Shown: positions 43,256 to 54,045 of the stretch, piece after piece | How positions within the stretch are numbered: position 1 is the first letter of the stretch | Layout of the letters: each line of letters starts with the position of its first letter | Translations under genes and position numbers: made by a program | The notes under the pieces: generated by a model | Databases searched by the model: none | What the model was told of the DNA's origin: nothing | Seen by the model: only the letters and a program-made list of their open reading frames with translations | From: Macrocybe gigantea | Taxonomy: Eukaryota; Basidiomycota; Agaricomycetes; Agaricales; Callistosporiaceae | Assembly (NCBI GenBank): GCA_011319805.1 | Contig: SJRY01000225.1 | Coordinates: 124,001 to 188,000 of the forward strand | Reading direction: 5' to 3' | Length of the DNA: 64,000 bases

Positions 43256-44587
43256 CGAGGCACCTTCTCTGAGACCAAGTGAGGCTAATAGTTCATTATT
43301 CCTTGCTATATTTGCCTCTCATTGAATCTCATATTCTGAGGGGCCTTTCTTCTTCTTTGCAGGCTTGGATGGTCCAGTCTCTGGCTGAGGGGTTGCTGAC
43401 TGGGGAGTTGTTGAATGTGGAGTGGTCAGCTGTAGAGTTGTCACAGATTCAGAGGGCTCTTTCTTTGCCCTCTTCTTCTTTGTAGGATTAGATGGTCCAG
43501 TCTCTAACTGGGGAGTTGCAGCAGGTGTGGATAATGAATGAGAGTCCTTGATTTTCTTATCTGTCACATATTGTCAATTATAACTGTTCTCTTTGTGCAA
43601 TTAGAAACTTTACCAAATGCTGCATCCAGAAATCTGTCAAAATGAGGCATAAATTGTTTATCGTAAGCCTTCCCCAGGTATTGATCAAGTCTCTACTCCT
43701 TTGGAGTCTCTCCTACATGATATCTGGACACATGTTAACCAGTGGATATTCAGAGATGAATGATTACTACACTAGGGTTTGAATTGCTCCTTTGAGTCAG
43801 GGCATTGGCCCTCCAACGATGATTGTGCAGGCCTAGCCTGTCAGGTGAAGTATTCTATTTGCAGCTTCCTCGATAGTGCGAGGCAGCATATCAATATTCC
43901 TGCATTTCAAGTAATTTGAATTATGGATAGACTTGACCTTGAAATTACTTGCTCCTGGTATATCGCATTGGGCAATTGCCCTTCCTCACCCTCGACAAGC
44001 CCATCCTTCTGTTGTTGGTGATACTCCTCAACCTTCTGCTTGACCTCAGCATCTGATACCTCATACCAGTCTTGCATTGTCTTGTTGTAGAGTTGGAAGC
44101 GATCCTGGCTGCTGTGTTGCTTGTCAGGTTCACCTTTCTTATGTTCCTCCCAAATCGCCTCAAACTCTTCTTTCCGATCTTTGCCAAAGAGCTTGGCGAA
44201 AGCTTGCCAGAGCTGGAGCATGCGAGATAAACTCTTGAGATTCAAGACCCCTCGGGCCCCAGTGCCTGAAGTTGTAGGCCTACTCCTGTTGTAGACCCAG
44301 GTGTGGATTCGCTGCCAAGGATCGATTAAATCAGATCATGATATTGGAGATTACTGCCTTACATCTTTATGAGCCTTTCTCTGTTTTTCCTTTGCCTTCT
44401 CTTCACTGCCAGCTGCTGCAATTTCCTGCTGGGATGGAGGCCCAAGAGGCCATCTGGCAAAGAACTCTGTATACAGATTTGCAAACCAGACTGAGGTTGT
44501 CTTATCCTATTGAGCCTGGCAAAAATCTGCAAGCCTCTCTGCAAGCCAGGTTTCATATTCATCTGTGGTTCAACCAGGCCTTGGCAT

Positions 44588-45992
44588 GATGGTATGAAGA
44601 AAGCAACAAGGGGGTGATTGCAGTGGTGATGAAGAGATTTGATAGGGCAAACACAGAAAGGCAGCAGTGAGTCACACCAGTATCAAACTTGGCAAGGAAA
44701 TTTTTTTTCCTTTTTATGCAATTACATTCAGGCAATTAACCATACAGTAAAGCATTAGACAACCTAAGGAAAAGATAATAAATGACAAGGGATATGATTC
44801 ATACTGTAAACTATTATGGAACCTAAGAAGTAGAAGGGAAAAGTATGTGGGAGGTGACAGACAGGGGAATAGCATCAGAGGGCATTGGCACATGGGAGCA
44901 GGTGGTGGAGTGAGATGAGCCCCTGCACTGGTCATTGGACGAGGCAGCGGCGGCAGCGGTGGGTGGTGGGATGGGACAGGGACCCACTGCGCTCGTCGTT
45001 GGACGAGGCAGCGGCGGCAGCAGTGGGTAGTGTAGTGGATGGGCTGCTGCACTCGTTGGATGAGGCAGCAGTGACAGTGGGTGGTGGGATAGGGCGAGGA
45101 GCTGCTGCGCTCATCGTTGGATGAGGCAGCGGCGGCAGCGGTGGGTGGTGTGGCGGACGGGCCGCTGTGCTCATTGTTGGACGAGGCAGCGGGTGGTGGG
45201 ACGGGACAAGGAGCTGCTGCACTCATCGTTGGATGAGGCAGCAGCAGTGGCAGTAGGTGGTGTGGCAGACAGGCCGCTGCACTCGTTGTTGGATGAGGCA
45301 GCAGCAGCAGCAGCAGTGGTGGGGAATAGCATGGGTGGCAGCAGTCCACACATGCCACTCAGGCCATGTTTGGCCATGTTGACATGTGGGCTGTGGGAGG
45401 GTGCACGTGTGTGCAGCGGGCGTACTTGGATGACATTGTGCAGCCGCAGCATGCAGGCGGGGGTGGAAGGGGTAGCAAGCATCCTTGCTTGCCCTTGGAC
45501 ATGGCGGCAGTATGCAGCGGGGAATAGGGGAAGGCGCGTAGTTGGGCAGGCAGGAGCGGGAGCGGTGCTGGGGCCCACACCAGTATTGGGCAGTCGCGGG
45601 CATGTAGGCATGGGCAACGACCTTGCACCCGTGGCAGCATTGGGTTGGGGGTATGTTGTGGAAAGCAGTACAAAGAACTCTAAAAAAAAAATACAGAACT
45701 GCAAAAAAGAAAGGCAGCAGTGCTCACCCCATTGCAGGTAGGTTGCTGTGCAGCTGGGGAGCAGACATCCAGCAGGTGTGACCTCTGCCATGAGCGAAAC
45801 CCAGCACATGCCAGGGAATTGCTTGGGCCATGTGCAGAGGGCTGCCGGTCACTGTGGTGGTGGTTCTGCTGGAAGGGGGCCTGCGGGGCTCATGCCCATT
45901 TTCCCACCCATGTATCACATGACAAAATGGCGGCGCGACCTTGGTTGCTGAAAAGATCATGATCGCAATAAGGAAAAAAAACCTCTTCAGCC
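44588..45992. other. Region between divergent KDZ accessory and TET/JBP-like genes
   Basis: The two genes start at 44587 (minus) and 45993 (plus), so this 1.4 kb would hold both promoters. It contains a T-run near 44701, a GC-rich 60-bp tandem array (44935-45335) and CpG-containing sequence to about 45660. The long ORFs here on both strands are Pro/Ser/Cys-rich readings of the repeat, not conserved proteins. Confidence 0.55.
44935..45335 (+). repeat. GC-rich tandem repeat, about 60-bp period, 6-7 units
   Basis: Units begin TTGGAYGAGGCAGCRGCRGC and continue with GTGGGTGGTG and GCTGCTGCACTCRT. Starts lie near 44936, 44999, 45056, 45117, 45177, 45229 and 45289. The units alternate between two sub-types, one with GGGACAGGGA-like and one with GGCGGACGGGC-like middles. 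Confidence 0.8.
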
Positions 45993-46696
45993 ATGACGAA
46001 GCAATCCCAGTCTTACCAGCAGAAGGCCCAGACATTTCAGATATTTGAGGCCATCGAGAAATCAGCCTTTCTGCAAGATCTTCTTATTTCTGCCACCTCC
46101 CCATCCTAAAAAGACTTCTTTATCACCAAACTCATCGCCATACTTCCCGATGCTTTTGCTGGACATTCCAAGCAGCCCCAGCAGTTGTTTGATATTATGA
46201 CAACTTGGTTCGGCAAATTTGAGGATGCTTCTTCCAAATTCACTTCAGTTGGTGAAGCCCTCAAGCAAAGGCGAGAGTATTTTCTCCATAATCGCAAAGC
46301 AAAACTCGCTTTCATAGACAGGATTGGCCTTAATTGGTCTCCTGTTGACAGGGACCAGTATTTGGGCTCCATCCAAAGAGTCTATTTACGAAAGCACAAC
46401 ACACCATATCCCCTAGAGACCTTTGGATTTGCGAATCACAGGAGATAGATAATAAATGGTGAAAGCATCTCAAGAAGCATCAACCTGATAAACGACAAGG
46501 ACCAAAGAAGATCCACCATGTTGATCTCAGCCAACTTGCTCTTGACATTGGCCCCAATGAGAGTGTTCTTATCTATGATGAGGATACTGGCAAGCTCGTC
46601 ATGGTCATCCTTCGCAATTTCTGTGGCAATGCTGGTTTATTGCACCACATCTTGAAAGTTATTCTAGAGGCTGTCCAATATCGCAAGAGTATCTGA

Positions 46697-46747
46697 GTAA
46701 GTGTTTGAAAACCCTTTTTATCCAAAAAGCTCATTAAGTTCTGTTAG
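46697..46747 (+). other. Intron in TET/JBP-like gene
   Basis: GTAAGTGTTTG to CTGTTAG, 51 bp. Removing it joins the conserved RRS-type block to LEDTGKLIQISYS. A TGA just before the donor sits where related proteins have Arg. Confidence 0.65.
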
Positions 46748-47124
46748 CTTGAAGATACAGGCAAGCTCATTCAGATCAGTTATTCAGCTAGGGCCCTTAG
46801 CAGACCTTCTATTGCTTGGGCTAAAAACCTTCTTTCCAAATGACTCTCACCTGATTTGATTGATCACTTAGATTGTGAATCAGCCCACATTTTCTCCCTC
46901 TTTTGGATGCTCATTCGCAAGAGACTCCCTTCTGAGATGTCAGATAATATCGTGTCTTGGCTCGCAAAAACTTCAATTCCCTGAATGAACAAGGATGCTT
47001 TACTGCAGTTTGGGGAGGACAATAGTGTGGGAGAGATAGAGCTCGATATCGCTGGAAGGCTTTTCAAGTTTTGGGAAGCAGAGTTTGCTCCTCCTGCTGG
47101 AGGTATGGCTACTAATTATGCTAG

Positions 47125-47176
47125 GTGTGATTTCCTAGTGCTATCTTCAGTTAGCTCTACTAAACCAATTATGCAG
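47125..47176 (+). other. Intron in TET/JBP-like gene
   Basis: GTGTGATTTCC to ATTATGCAG, 52 bp. Splicing joins TNYAR to HVHHEHQPHKFAISW in frame, the continuity expected for the family. Confidence 0.7.
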
Positions 47177-47337
47177 GCATGTGCATCATGAACATCAGCC
47201 CCACAAATTTGCTATCTCTTGGATGATAGGCCAATCACTTCCAAGCAATGGGGGTGGCCACTTCTACAATGCAAGCTATCGGATATGAGTTCAGGCCAGT
47301 CCTGACCTTGTGGTGGCTTGGCAGCCTAATCATTGGC

Positions 47338-47536
47338 CGGCGCTTCTCTTTCCACAACCCCCACTTGTAAACAACTGTAAACAACTCTCACAAATCGCAC
47401 TCCTCGTTCTACGGTGATGACACTTGGGACGATCTTTGATCAGGTTGCAGATCTGGATACCTATATCCTTGAGCACTCCCCGTTTTTAAAATCGCGAAAA
47501 TCGGCTGAAAATCCACCGATTTATTAGAGTTTTTCG
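47338..47536 (+). other. LINE-A 5' UTR
   Basis: About 200 bp, including CACTTGTAAACAACTGTAAACAACTC, a short direct repeat of GTAAACAACT, and AAAATCGGCTGAAAATCCAC. The same sequence is at 24290-24462 (minus), and a diverged version is in LINE-B at 16215-16400. It presumably holds an internal promoter, but no motif proves it. Confidence 0.65.
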
Positions 47537-49402
47537 ATGAGCGACGATCCGCTCAATATTGTCGGCAGTGGTGGACCTCCACCACTAAATCCCCACCCGG
47601 GTCAGACCCCCTCTGGTCCTTCTTGATCCCCTGCTCCACTCCCAGCTCGCTCTGGAGACAGGAGCCTCCTCTTTCAAGGCGGCGACGGCCTTATGGACAC
47701 CGATGATGCTGGCCCTTCTAATACTGGCGGGTCTGCCAAACCCACTGTGCCCCCCTCTCCATCGATGCTGTCCACTGAGGCAGCTTACAATGACAATTCT
47801 ATCGGGATAGCGATCTTTCCAGAAGGACATCGGTTCCTTCACGGTGAAGCGAAGGCCACTACCGAGTGCCTCGCTGCCCTCAAGGATTGGATCCTTAAGG
47901 TCGGCAAAGCCTCTGTCTCCATTCCGGCGGGCTACCAGTTTGCCATTGCTGAGGGTATTGCGGCCCTGGTCACCACTGCTGGCGATGTCAACATATTTTC
48001 CGTCCCTACATTGGAGGGACCTCAGCATCAACTTGGTGCGCACTTGCAGAGTATTGTGAACGCGCACCTTCCCTCTCGCGGGAAGTCGACCCACTTTGCC
48101 GACCCTGCCACTCACCACTCTCCTTCTGGTACTGTGCGACCGGAGGACTCTCATTCGAATCAGGGCGCTCCTCCCCCGAAACCGGCTCAGAACCCGAACC
48201 GCCCTCCTCCACCCCCTCGCGCACAATCTCGTTCCCGGACCCCTGGACGTGGACTGCCCCCCCCGGTCAATAGGGCTACTCGCCCATCTTCCGGCAAGCG
48301 CTCTTATGCGCAAGCCTTGGCCCAACCAGCCAATACTCCTGCCGAGGCTATTGTAGCCCTGGCAAAAACATTTCCACACCTCCCTGCTGAGAAGATTGTC
48401 TCCTTGCAAAAGGAAGCAACCGGAGAGCCATCGGGACCACCCAAGAAGAAGGCGAAGTCCACCTCTCATGGACCGTCCCGGCGTAATGTCCGGGTCAGTT
48501 ATTCTTTCCCAGGCGACAATGACTCCGTTGCTGCTGGAGCTCTCCTGAATGCCCTTAATAGGGCATTGACTACTGGCAAGTCCTGGATTCGCTGCGAATC
48601 CATCCAGGATCACTCTGCCTCCTCATTCTCCTGTTTGATGACGAGGGTGGCTTCTCTGAAAGACCTTGGCATTTTGCGCGAGGCTGCTCTCCGCTGTGCT
48701 CCGGCAGGTTCTACTGTCGAGCTAGCTATTCCGATGAGCATTTCCTATTTGAAACTGCTTGACGTGCCCTACTTCAACACTAATGGCAGTATTATCACTG
48801 CTTGGCAAGCTTATGAGATTCTCCGAGATTCTTCATTCTCGGATCTCATTACTCTCATTGGAGTTCCACGTGTTATGCGCAACTCTAAAAATTCTGATAC
48901 TGCAACCGTCTGGTTCAATATCGAAGACACGTCAACTGGCCAGAATGTTAAAGTTCTGGACAATTGCACCGTCATGGTCAGGAACTGGCGCTGCCGATTC
49001 AAGGCCACTCTCTCTTCGCTGGGAGTTCCTCTCTGTGAACGCTGTTGGCGCTGGGGGCACTCAGCTCTTAAGTGCAACCAGCAGTCCCTTCGCTGTCCGC
49101 TCTGTGGGGAATCCCACAGAAAAGAACACCACCGCACCCTGGCGTCCTGCTGTAAGGCACGACCCAAGGCCAACCCTCCTCGTGAGGGCACGCCGGCAGG
49201 TCAACCCTGCCCCCATCCTCCGAAGTGTCTCAGCTGTAGCCGAGACCACTCCACTGATGACCGGAAGTGCCCCTTCTGGAAGAACTGCTTTGATCCCGAG
49301 TGGATCAAACAACACTATCAGCTGGTACGTGATCGAACACGATCAAGTCCCAAATGTTCTAATGCCTCCCTGCAGCATAATGCAGAGGCCGATGCATCAT
49401 GA
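47537..49402 (+). pseudogene. LINE-A ORF1 (Gag-like with three zinc knuckles), one N-terminal stop
   Basis: From ATG 47537 (MSDDPLNIVGSGG) a TGA at 47624-47626 (codon 30) interrupts the frame; another ATG at 47693 starts a 569-residue open frame. The protein has PSMLSTEAAYNDNSIGIAIF, a Pro/Arg-rich central part (RPPPPPRAQSRSRTPGRG), PPKKKAKSTSH as a possible nuclear signal, and C-terminal clusters CERCWRWGHSALKC, CPLCGESHRKEHH and CLSCSRDHSTDDRKC. It would bind LINE RNA. The stop TGA at 49400-49402 overlaps the ORF2 ATG at 49399. Confidence 0.9.
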
Positions 49403-52400
49403 GCGACACCTCCAGTGGATCAGCCCCGGCTATTGTCCCTGGGCCAGGCGGACGCTCTTTGATTTCTTCGTTTCGTATTTTCTCTCAAAATGTAAATAGG
49501 AAATATGTACATATGGACATGCTCCTCTCTACTCTTGGAGAGGATTATGATATTTTGTTTTTCCAAGAGCCCGCTTGGAATCTCATAAGACATGCTCCAT
49601 CTGCCCACAATGTTGAGGGTGAGGCAGTAATTGGTGGTCCCACTCATCCGGATTGGACCTGCATTGTCTGCCGATCATCTCTCGAGGATCCTCCTCGGGT
49701 TATGGCCTATGTACATAACAGGCTTCGTCGCCTGCATCCATCTCTCCATCGTGACCTAGTTGATAGTCGCGATCTTATGATTGTTAGCTTTGCCACCCCT
49801 GGCGAGCCTCTCTTTCTCACTAATGCCTACTCTGATGTGGACGCTAGCACCATCCGTCTCCTGCATGATTGTGCGGAGCGTCCCGATTTCCCCAACTTGA
49901 GTTACCTCGGAGGGGACTTCAATTGTCATTATGAACTCTGGGATGGAGTCCATAATTCGCAGTGCTCTCGAGGAGAGATGCTGTGTAATACAGCTCTTGA
50001 TCTTGGTCTAGAATGGTCAGAACCCAGCAATCCTGGGCCGACATTCATTTCACATAATCCCGAGCTCCGGCCCTCGGTTATTGATTTGATGTTTATTCCC
50101 ATTGATAGTGTGGATTGTCATCCTCGCATTGTCGATGCGCTCAAGTTGACATCAGACCATGTTCCGCTGTCGCTTGTGTTAGATGTTCCCCTGCTTGACT
50201 TATCTGTCCGGCATCGAACGCTAAACAAAGACAGTGTGCCGGAGTTTATCTCTGACATTGCTGCTGATCTTCTTGGGATGGACATAGTCCCTATCGATAC
50301 TAACAACGACCTCGAACGTGTCTTGGTGACACTCTCGAAGGCCATTGACCGAGCTTGGAACCTTCATTCTAAGGAATGCAAGCTTTCGAAACAGAGCAAA
50401 GGTTGGTGGAACTAGCATTGCTCTGAGACCCTTGATACTTTCAGGCAAACCCATACTGAAAGGGATCATCGCATCTGGCAGCGAGCTGTCAAAGATGCTA
50501 AACGTGCCTTCTTTGATCAGCGGATCAAAGAGGTTGCCGAGAAATCTCGTCATCCATGGGACCTAGCTGCATGGACAAAGCAGAGACCCCTACCTGATTA
50601 TGAAGCTATCTCGTTCCAGGGACAGCCTTGTAATTCTATCGAAGCACTTTGGAATGCGCTTGATAAGTCTTATAATGCTGCGTCTGATCGCACAGTTAAT
50701 TTGGATCGCCTCAACGATCTTGAAGCGCATCCAGTACAGGACTGGGTCCCGTTCTCTGCTACTGAGCTCCGAGAGTCCTTAGAGCCCTGTAGCAATACGT
50801 CGGCACCAGGACTAGACCATCTGTCTTGGAACCACATCAAACAGCTGGTGAAATTTCCTCACATAGCTGCATTTATCTTGAACATTGCAAATGCATGTTT
50901 AGATCTGGGGCATTGGCCCTCTTACTTCAAGCAGAGCTTGTCGGTTATCATTCCGAAACCTGGCAAACCTGCATATGATACCCCAAAAGCTTTTCGTCCG
51001 ATTGTGCTTTTGAATACCCTCGGCAAGCTTGTCGAGAAGATGCTGGCGTGGCGTATGTAGTACGAAGCAACCAAATTTGCTGTTTTCAATCTGAAACAGT
51101 TCAGCGGTATCCATCAGAATTCAACTGAGGATGCCGGAGTCTTCCTTACCCACATTATCTGTCAAGGATGGTCTAGGGGCTTCAAAACGAGTGTCATCGC
51201 TTTTGATGTTGCTCAATATTTCCCCTCACTTAACCACCGTATGTTAGTGAGGATTCTTCAACATGGAGGCTTTGCACGACAGGTGTCAAAGTTCTTTGAA
51301 TCATATCTCGTTGGGCGCAAGACTTCCTATGCCTGGCGCAGCGCTATCTCTCCAGACTTCAATGCTGATGTTGGGGTTGGTCAAGGCTCTGCTCTCTCTC
51401 CAGTATTGTCAGTGCTTTACTTAGCGCCGGTGCTGAAATTATATCAGAAAGCTGGTGACATGCCAGTTATCATGTGATTCGTCGATGATGGACTGATTAT
51501 TGCTCAGTCCAAATCCACAGTGGACAATGTCCCGAAACTGCAGAGGGCGTATGCACTTGTGCACAACCTCTTCATTGACTTTGGCCTTGTTGTAGAACAC
51601 AACAAAACTGAACTACAGCATTTTTCGTGCAATAGTGCAGACCCTCGTCCGTCTATTGACTTGGGATTTGCTCCGTTCACGGGCAATACCCCCCTTCGAC
51701 CCAAGGAGGTCTGGTGATACCTTGGTTTCTTTTTGGACGCCCGCCTCTCGTTTAAGGAGCACATTCACTTCTATGCTACAAAGGCCCTGACTACGGCCAG
51801 AGCCTTTCAGATGTTAGGCAACTCTGTCCGAGGCTTATTCCCTCAACAGAAACACATCCTTTACCTGTCGTGCACGCGTCCAATCACAATGTATGGCTGT
51901 TTATTATGGAACTTCAATGGCATGTGTAACATTGCACTGTTGAAACAACTACGCCAGATGCAGCGTAAAGCTTGCATCTGGATTAATGGACAGTTCCGCA
52001 CCACTCCCGAGGGTGCGGCTGAGATGATGGCCTGTGTCGAACCTATCGGCGGGTTCATCAAAAGGTTGAAAGTCGGGTCCTCTGCCCACCTCGCCAATTC
52101 CAATCTAAGACATGCTCTCAGATTAATCAGTACGCCTGCCTCAGCTGGGGGTGACCCATCTAAAGTGAGAAATCTCACTGCTCTATCAGACAGGCAGTGG
52201 TCTGTGCTCAAGTCCCCTCTCAAGGATCTGGTGGATCTGAAACCACCACTCTTTTTAACCACGGATTATTTTGCTGATGCAAATAACCCAGGCAGGTGGC
52301 TTGTCGACGAGTTTGGCAGTCACTTTGAGATCCATAAGCTACTTGGCTGAGACGAGGACTCGGTAAAAGCTTATCGTGCATCGCTGGATCAGACACTTGC

Positions 52401-53307
52401 TCAGTGTTCAATCCAACATGATTGCTCTTATGTGAGTAGTGATGGCTCCGTGCCCACGAAAGCGGAAGTGCCCTTCAAGCAGTCTGTTGCTGCTTCACAT
52501 GTGTATCGTGAGGGCAGACTGGTCTCTGAAATTTGTCAGCTGGTTGGCAAAGCAACGAGTGACAATGCTGAGCTTATTGGATTGCGAATGGCAATCCAAA
52601 AGGCCATCACACAAGATGGAGTTAATTCTGTCGTGTGTTTTTTGGACTCGATGAATGCAATCAATCGCATCATCGATTGTAATCCTCACTCTGTGCAGTC
52701 GCATTCTATTGCACTGTGCAGATCATTGAAAGCTTGGCTCTCAGAAACTGAGCAGCGCCGGATTAACTTCTGGCACGTCCCTTCTAAATGGAAGTGGATA
52801 ATACAAGCCGAAGCTCACGAGTTTGCTCGGAGCCTCGACGTCCCCCTGGGGATCCGTCCCCTCTTTACCACCGATGGCCTTCAAAAGGAGGCTGATGATG
52901 ATATGCATAACACTTGGTTCCAGAATTCTGGGAACAAGAAATATATTGGTGCTTCCACGTTTCGTTTTCATGAAGCAGGAAAGCCAAATTCCTATGAACG
53001 ACCCTCTCGGAAGAGAATGGGCTTCATGAAGCTTGTGACAGACAATGGGCTTTATGCTCACTGTGCACGACTTGCATGCGGCCATGCCCCGATCAATGCG
53101 TATCGGGCACGGTTTAATTTTGTGGAGAGCGACTTATGCTCTTGCGGACGAGGGCCCGAAGACTCCGTCCATGTCATGACTCAGTGCTGCAACTGGCACA
53201 GGCCAACTGAACGCCAGTTCGATGCATTTGTGCATCACTGGTTTATTAAGTATCTCGCGTCCAACAAGGCAGTGGGAGCTTTTATCCCGGATCCAGGCAG
53301 CGGGTGA
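49399..53307 (+). pseudogene. LINE-A ORF2 (endonuclease, RT, RNase H), five in-frame stops
   Basis: The frame is collinear throughout, so the domains can be read: endonuclease 49399-50200 (SQNVNRKYVHMDMLLSTLG, DYDILFFQEPAWN, YLGGDFNCHYELWD, TSDHVPLSLVLD); RT about 50700-51760 (PGKPAYDTPKAFRPIVLLNT, FDVAQYFPSLNHRM, GVGQGSALSP, FVDDGLI); RNase H about 52430-52750 (DGSVPTKAEVPFKQSV, AELIGLRMAIQKAI, FLDSMNAINRII); C-terminal VESDLCSCGRGPED. Stops are TAG near 50413, TAG at about 51058, TGA at about 51475, TGA at about 51715 and TGA at about 52348. Four of the five fit C-to-T changes of CAG or CGA codons. The copy is therefore inactive although structurally complete. Confidence 0.92.
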
Positions 53308-53700
53308 CTGCCATTCTGTAGCGGAGATTGCCTGGGGCAACCTAGGCAATCCTAAAGCAGCAGGACCAGTGACCGAAGCGCTGATCGAGCACTATGTGAA
53401 GCGCAAACTTCACGACAGCATCCGTTATAGGTCCTTTTGGACCTTTTACGTGGAATTGACCACATCCGGCCCTTCAGGGCTGGGGGACGGGGCTCTAGCA
53501 AGTGAGTACACATGAGCTCGAGTTGTGTAGCTCGAGCGCAGGCACGAGAGAGCAGGGCAGTGCAGCCCTCTATGTATTTTCCTTCAGTCTGGTTTGGATC
53601 GGACTCATCGTATTTATAGTAGGTACCGGCATATAGTTACAAGCGGACTGCCATCATGCACCGCTATATAAATTGTTGATTTAAAAAAAAAAAAAAAAAA
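53308..53700 (+). other. LINE-A 3' UTR and poly(A)
   Basis: It contains ATAGGTCCTTTTGGACCTTT, a hairpin (GGTCC TTTT GGACC), and the terminal CCGCTATATAAATTGTTGAT before poly(A). The last block is shared with LINE-B (28217-28242), which suggests both subfamilies keep the 3' sequence recognised by the LINE protein. Confidence 0.75.
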
Positions 53701-54045
53701 AGCCTAATCATTGGCATGGAACAAGCCTTCAGAACTATGACCCAAACACTCTTGCTATTCCCGATATGCACCAGAGTGGTCTAGCGATATTCACTGCCAA
53801 TCGTCTTGAGGGTCTTTGGACAAAATATGTAGAGGAAGAGATGTCTCTTCAGTAGCTGAGGGAAGAATGGGCAGCTTTTTCTGATGCAGAATCTGAACAT
53901 GGTTGTGATGATATATAGTTTTTGCATTGCTCTATATGATACTGATTCATTGAGTCGATATACCTGAGAAGCCCGACAATGCAACATCGTGTCAGTTGAA
54001 TAGTCACATGTTTGTTGCACAGCCACAGGTATTGTGACCTCTCCC

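Larger units (their letters stand above)
36752..44587 (-). pseudogene. KDZ-element accessory gene, uncharacterised, split by copia insertion
   Basis: On the minus strand it starts at ATG 44587 (MPRPG, then a TGA, then TTDEYETWLAERLADF and FANLYTEFFARWPLG). It continues through KSLSRMLQLWQAFAKLFGKD, EEFEAIWEEHKKGEPDK and NKTMQDWYEVSDAEVKQKV (44245-43907), then a Thr/Pro/Lys-rich linker (43567-43319). After the copia insertion come the linker with (PTE)n repeats (37572-37380), DSDWIGLLVNWISFELKKP (37260-37180) and a C-terminal block ending LLSGGMNGILLIILALAWW (36920) and LTAVTSE at 36752. Short introns are likely, for example near 37640 and 37120. I have seen this combination of an N-terminal WPL block and a C-terminal GGxNG...WW block only as unnamed Agaricomycete proteins; function unknown. 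It is broken by stops and by the copia element. Confidence 0.65.
47338..53700 (+). mobile_element. LINE-A, full length with 15-bp target-site duplication
   Basis: 6363 bp from CGGCGCTTCTCTTTCCACAA to poly(A) at 53683-53700. It is flanked by the perfect duplication AGCCTAATCATTGGC (47323-47337 and 53701-53715). It is inserted in the TET/JBP-like gene between AWQPNHW and HGTSL. This copy has no T-element at its 5' end, so it defines the true LINE-A 5' end. ORF1 and ORF2 overlap as ATGA. Confidence 0.96.
45993..53919 (+). pseudogene. TET/JBP-like 2OG-Fe(II) dioxygenase gene of the KDZ element, split by LINE
   Basis: Start ATG 45993 (MTKQSQSYQQKAQTFQIFEA), TAA at 46107. It continues VGEALKQRREYFLHNRKAKL and YLGSIQRVYLRKHNTPYP, then after a frameshift VDLSQLALDIGPNESVLIYD (about 46520-46580). 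An intron 46697-46747 (GTAAGT...TTAG) precedes LEDTGKLIQISYSARALSRP. Then come EAEFAPPAGGMATNYAR, an intron 47125-47176, HVHHEHQPHKFAISW, GGHFYNASYRI and AWQPNHW, interrupted at 47337; after the LINE the frame resumes HGTSLQNYDPN and GLAIFTANRLEGLWTKYVEE (53716-53850). The sequence fits basidiomycete TET/JBP-family proteins (oxidation of 5-methylcytosine) known to travel with KDZ transposons; the HGTSL His is a candidate metal ligand. Stops include TGA at 46694 (Arg position), near 46850 and near 46980. Confidence 0.72.

Noticed and set aside
44714..45809. Long ORFs of 200 residues and more on both strands
   Set aside because: They read through the 60-bp GC-rich tandem repeat, have low complexity and no domain, and overlap on opposite strands.
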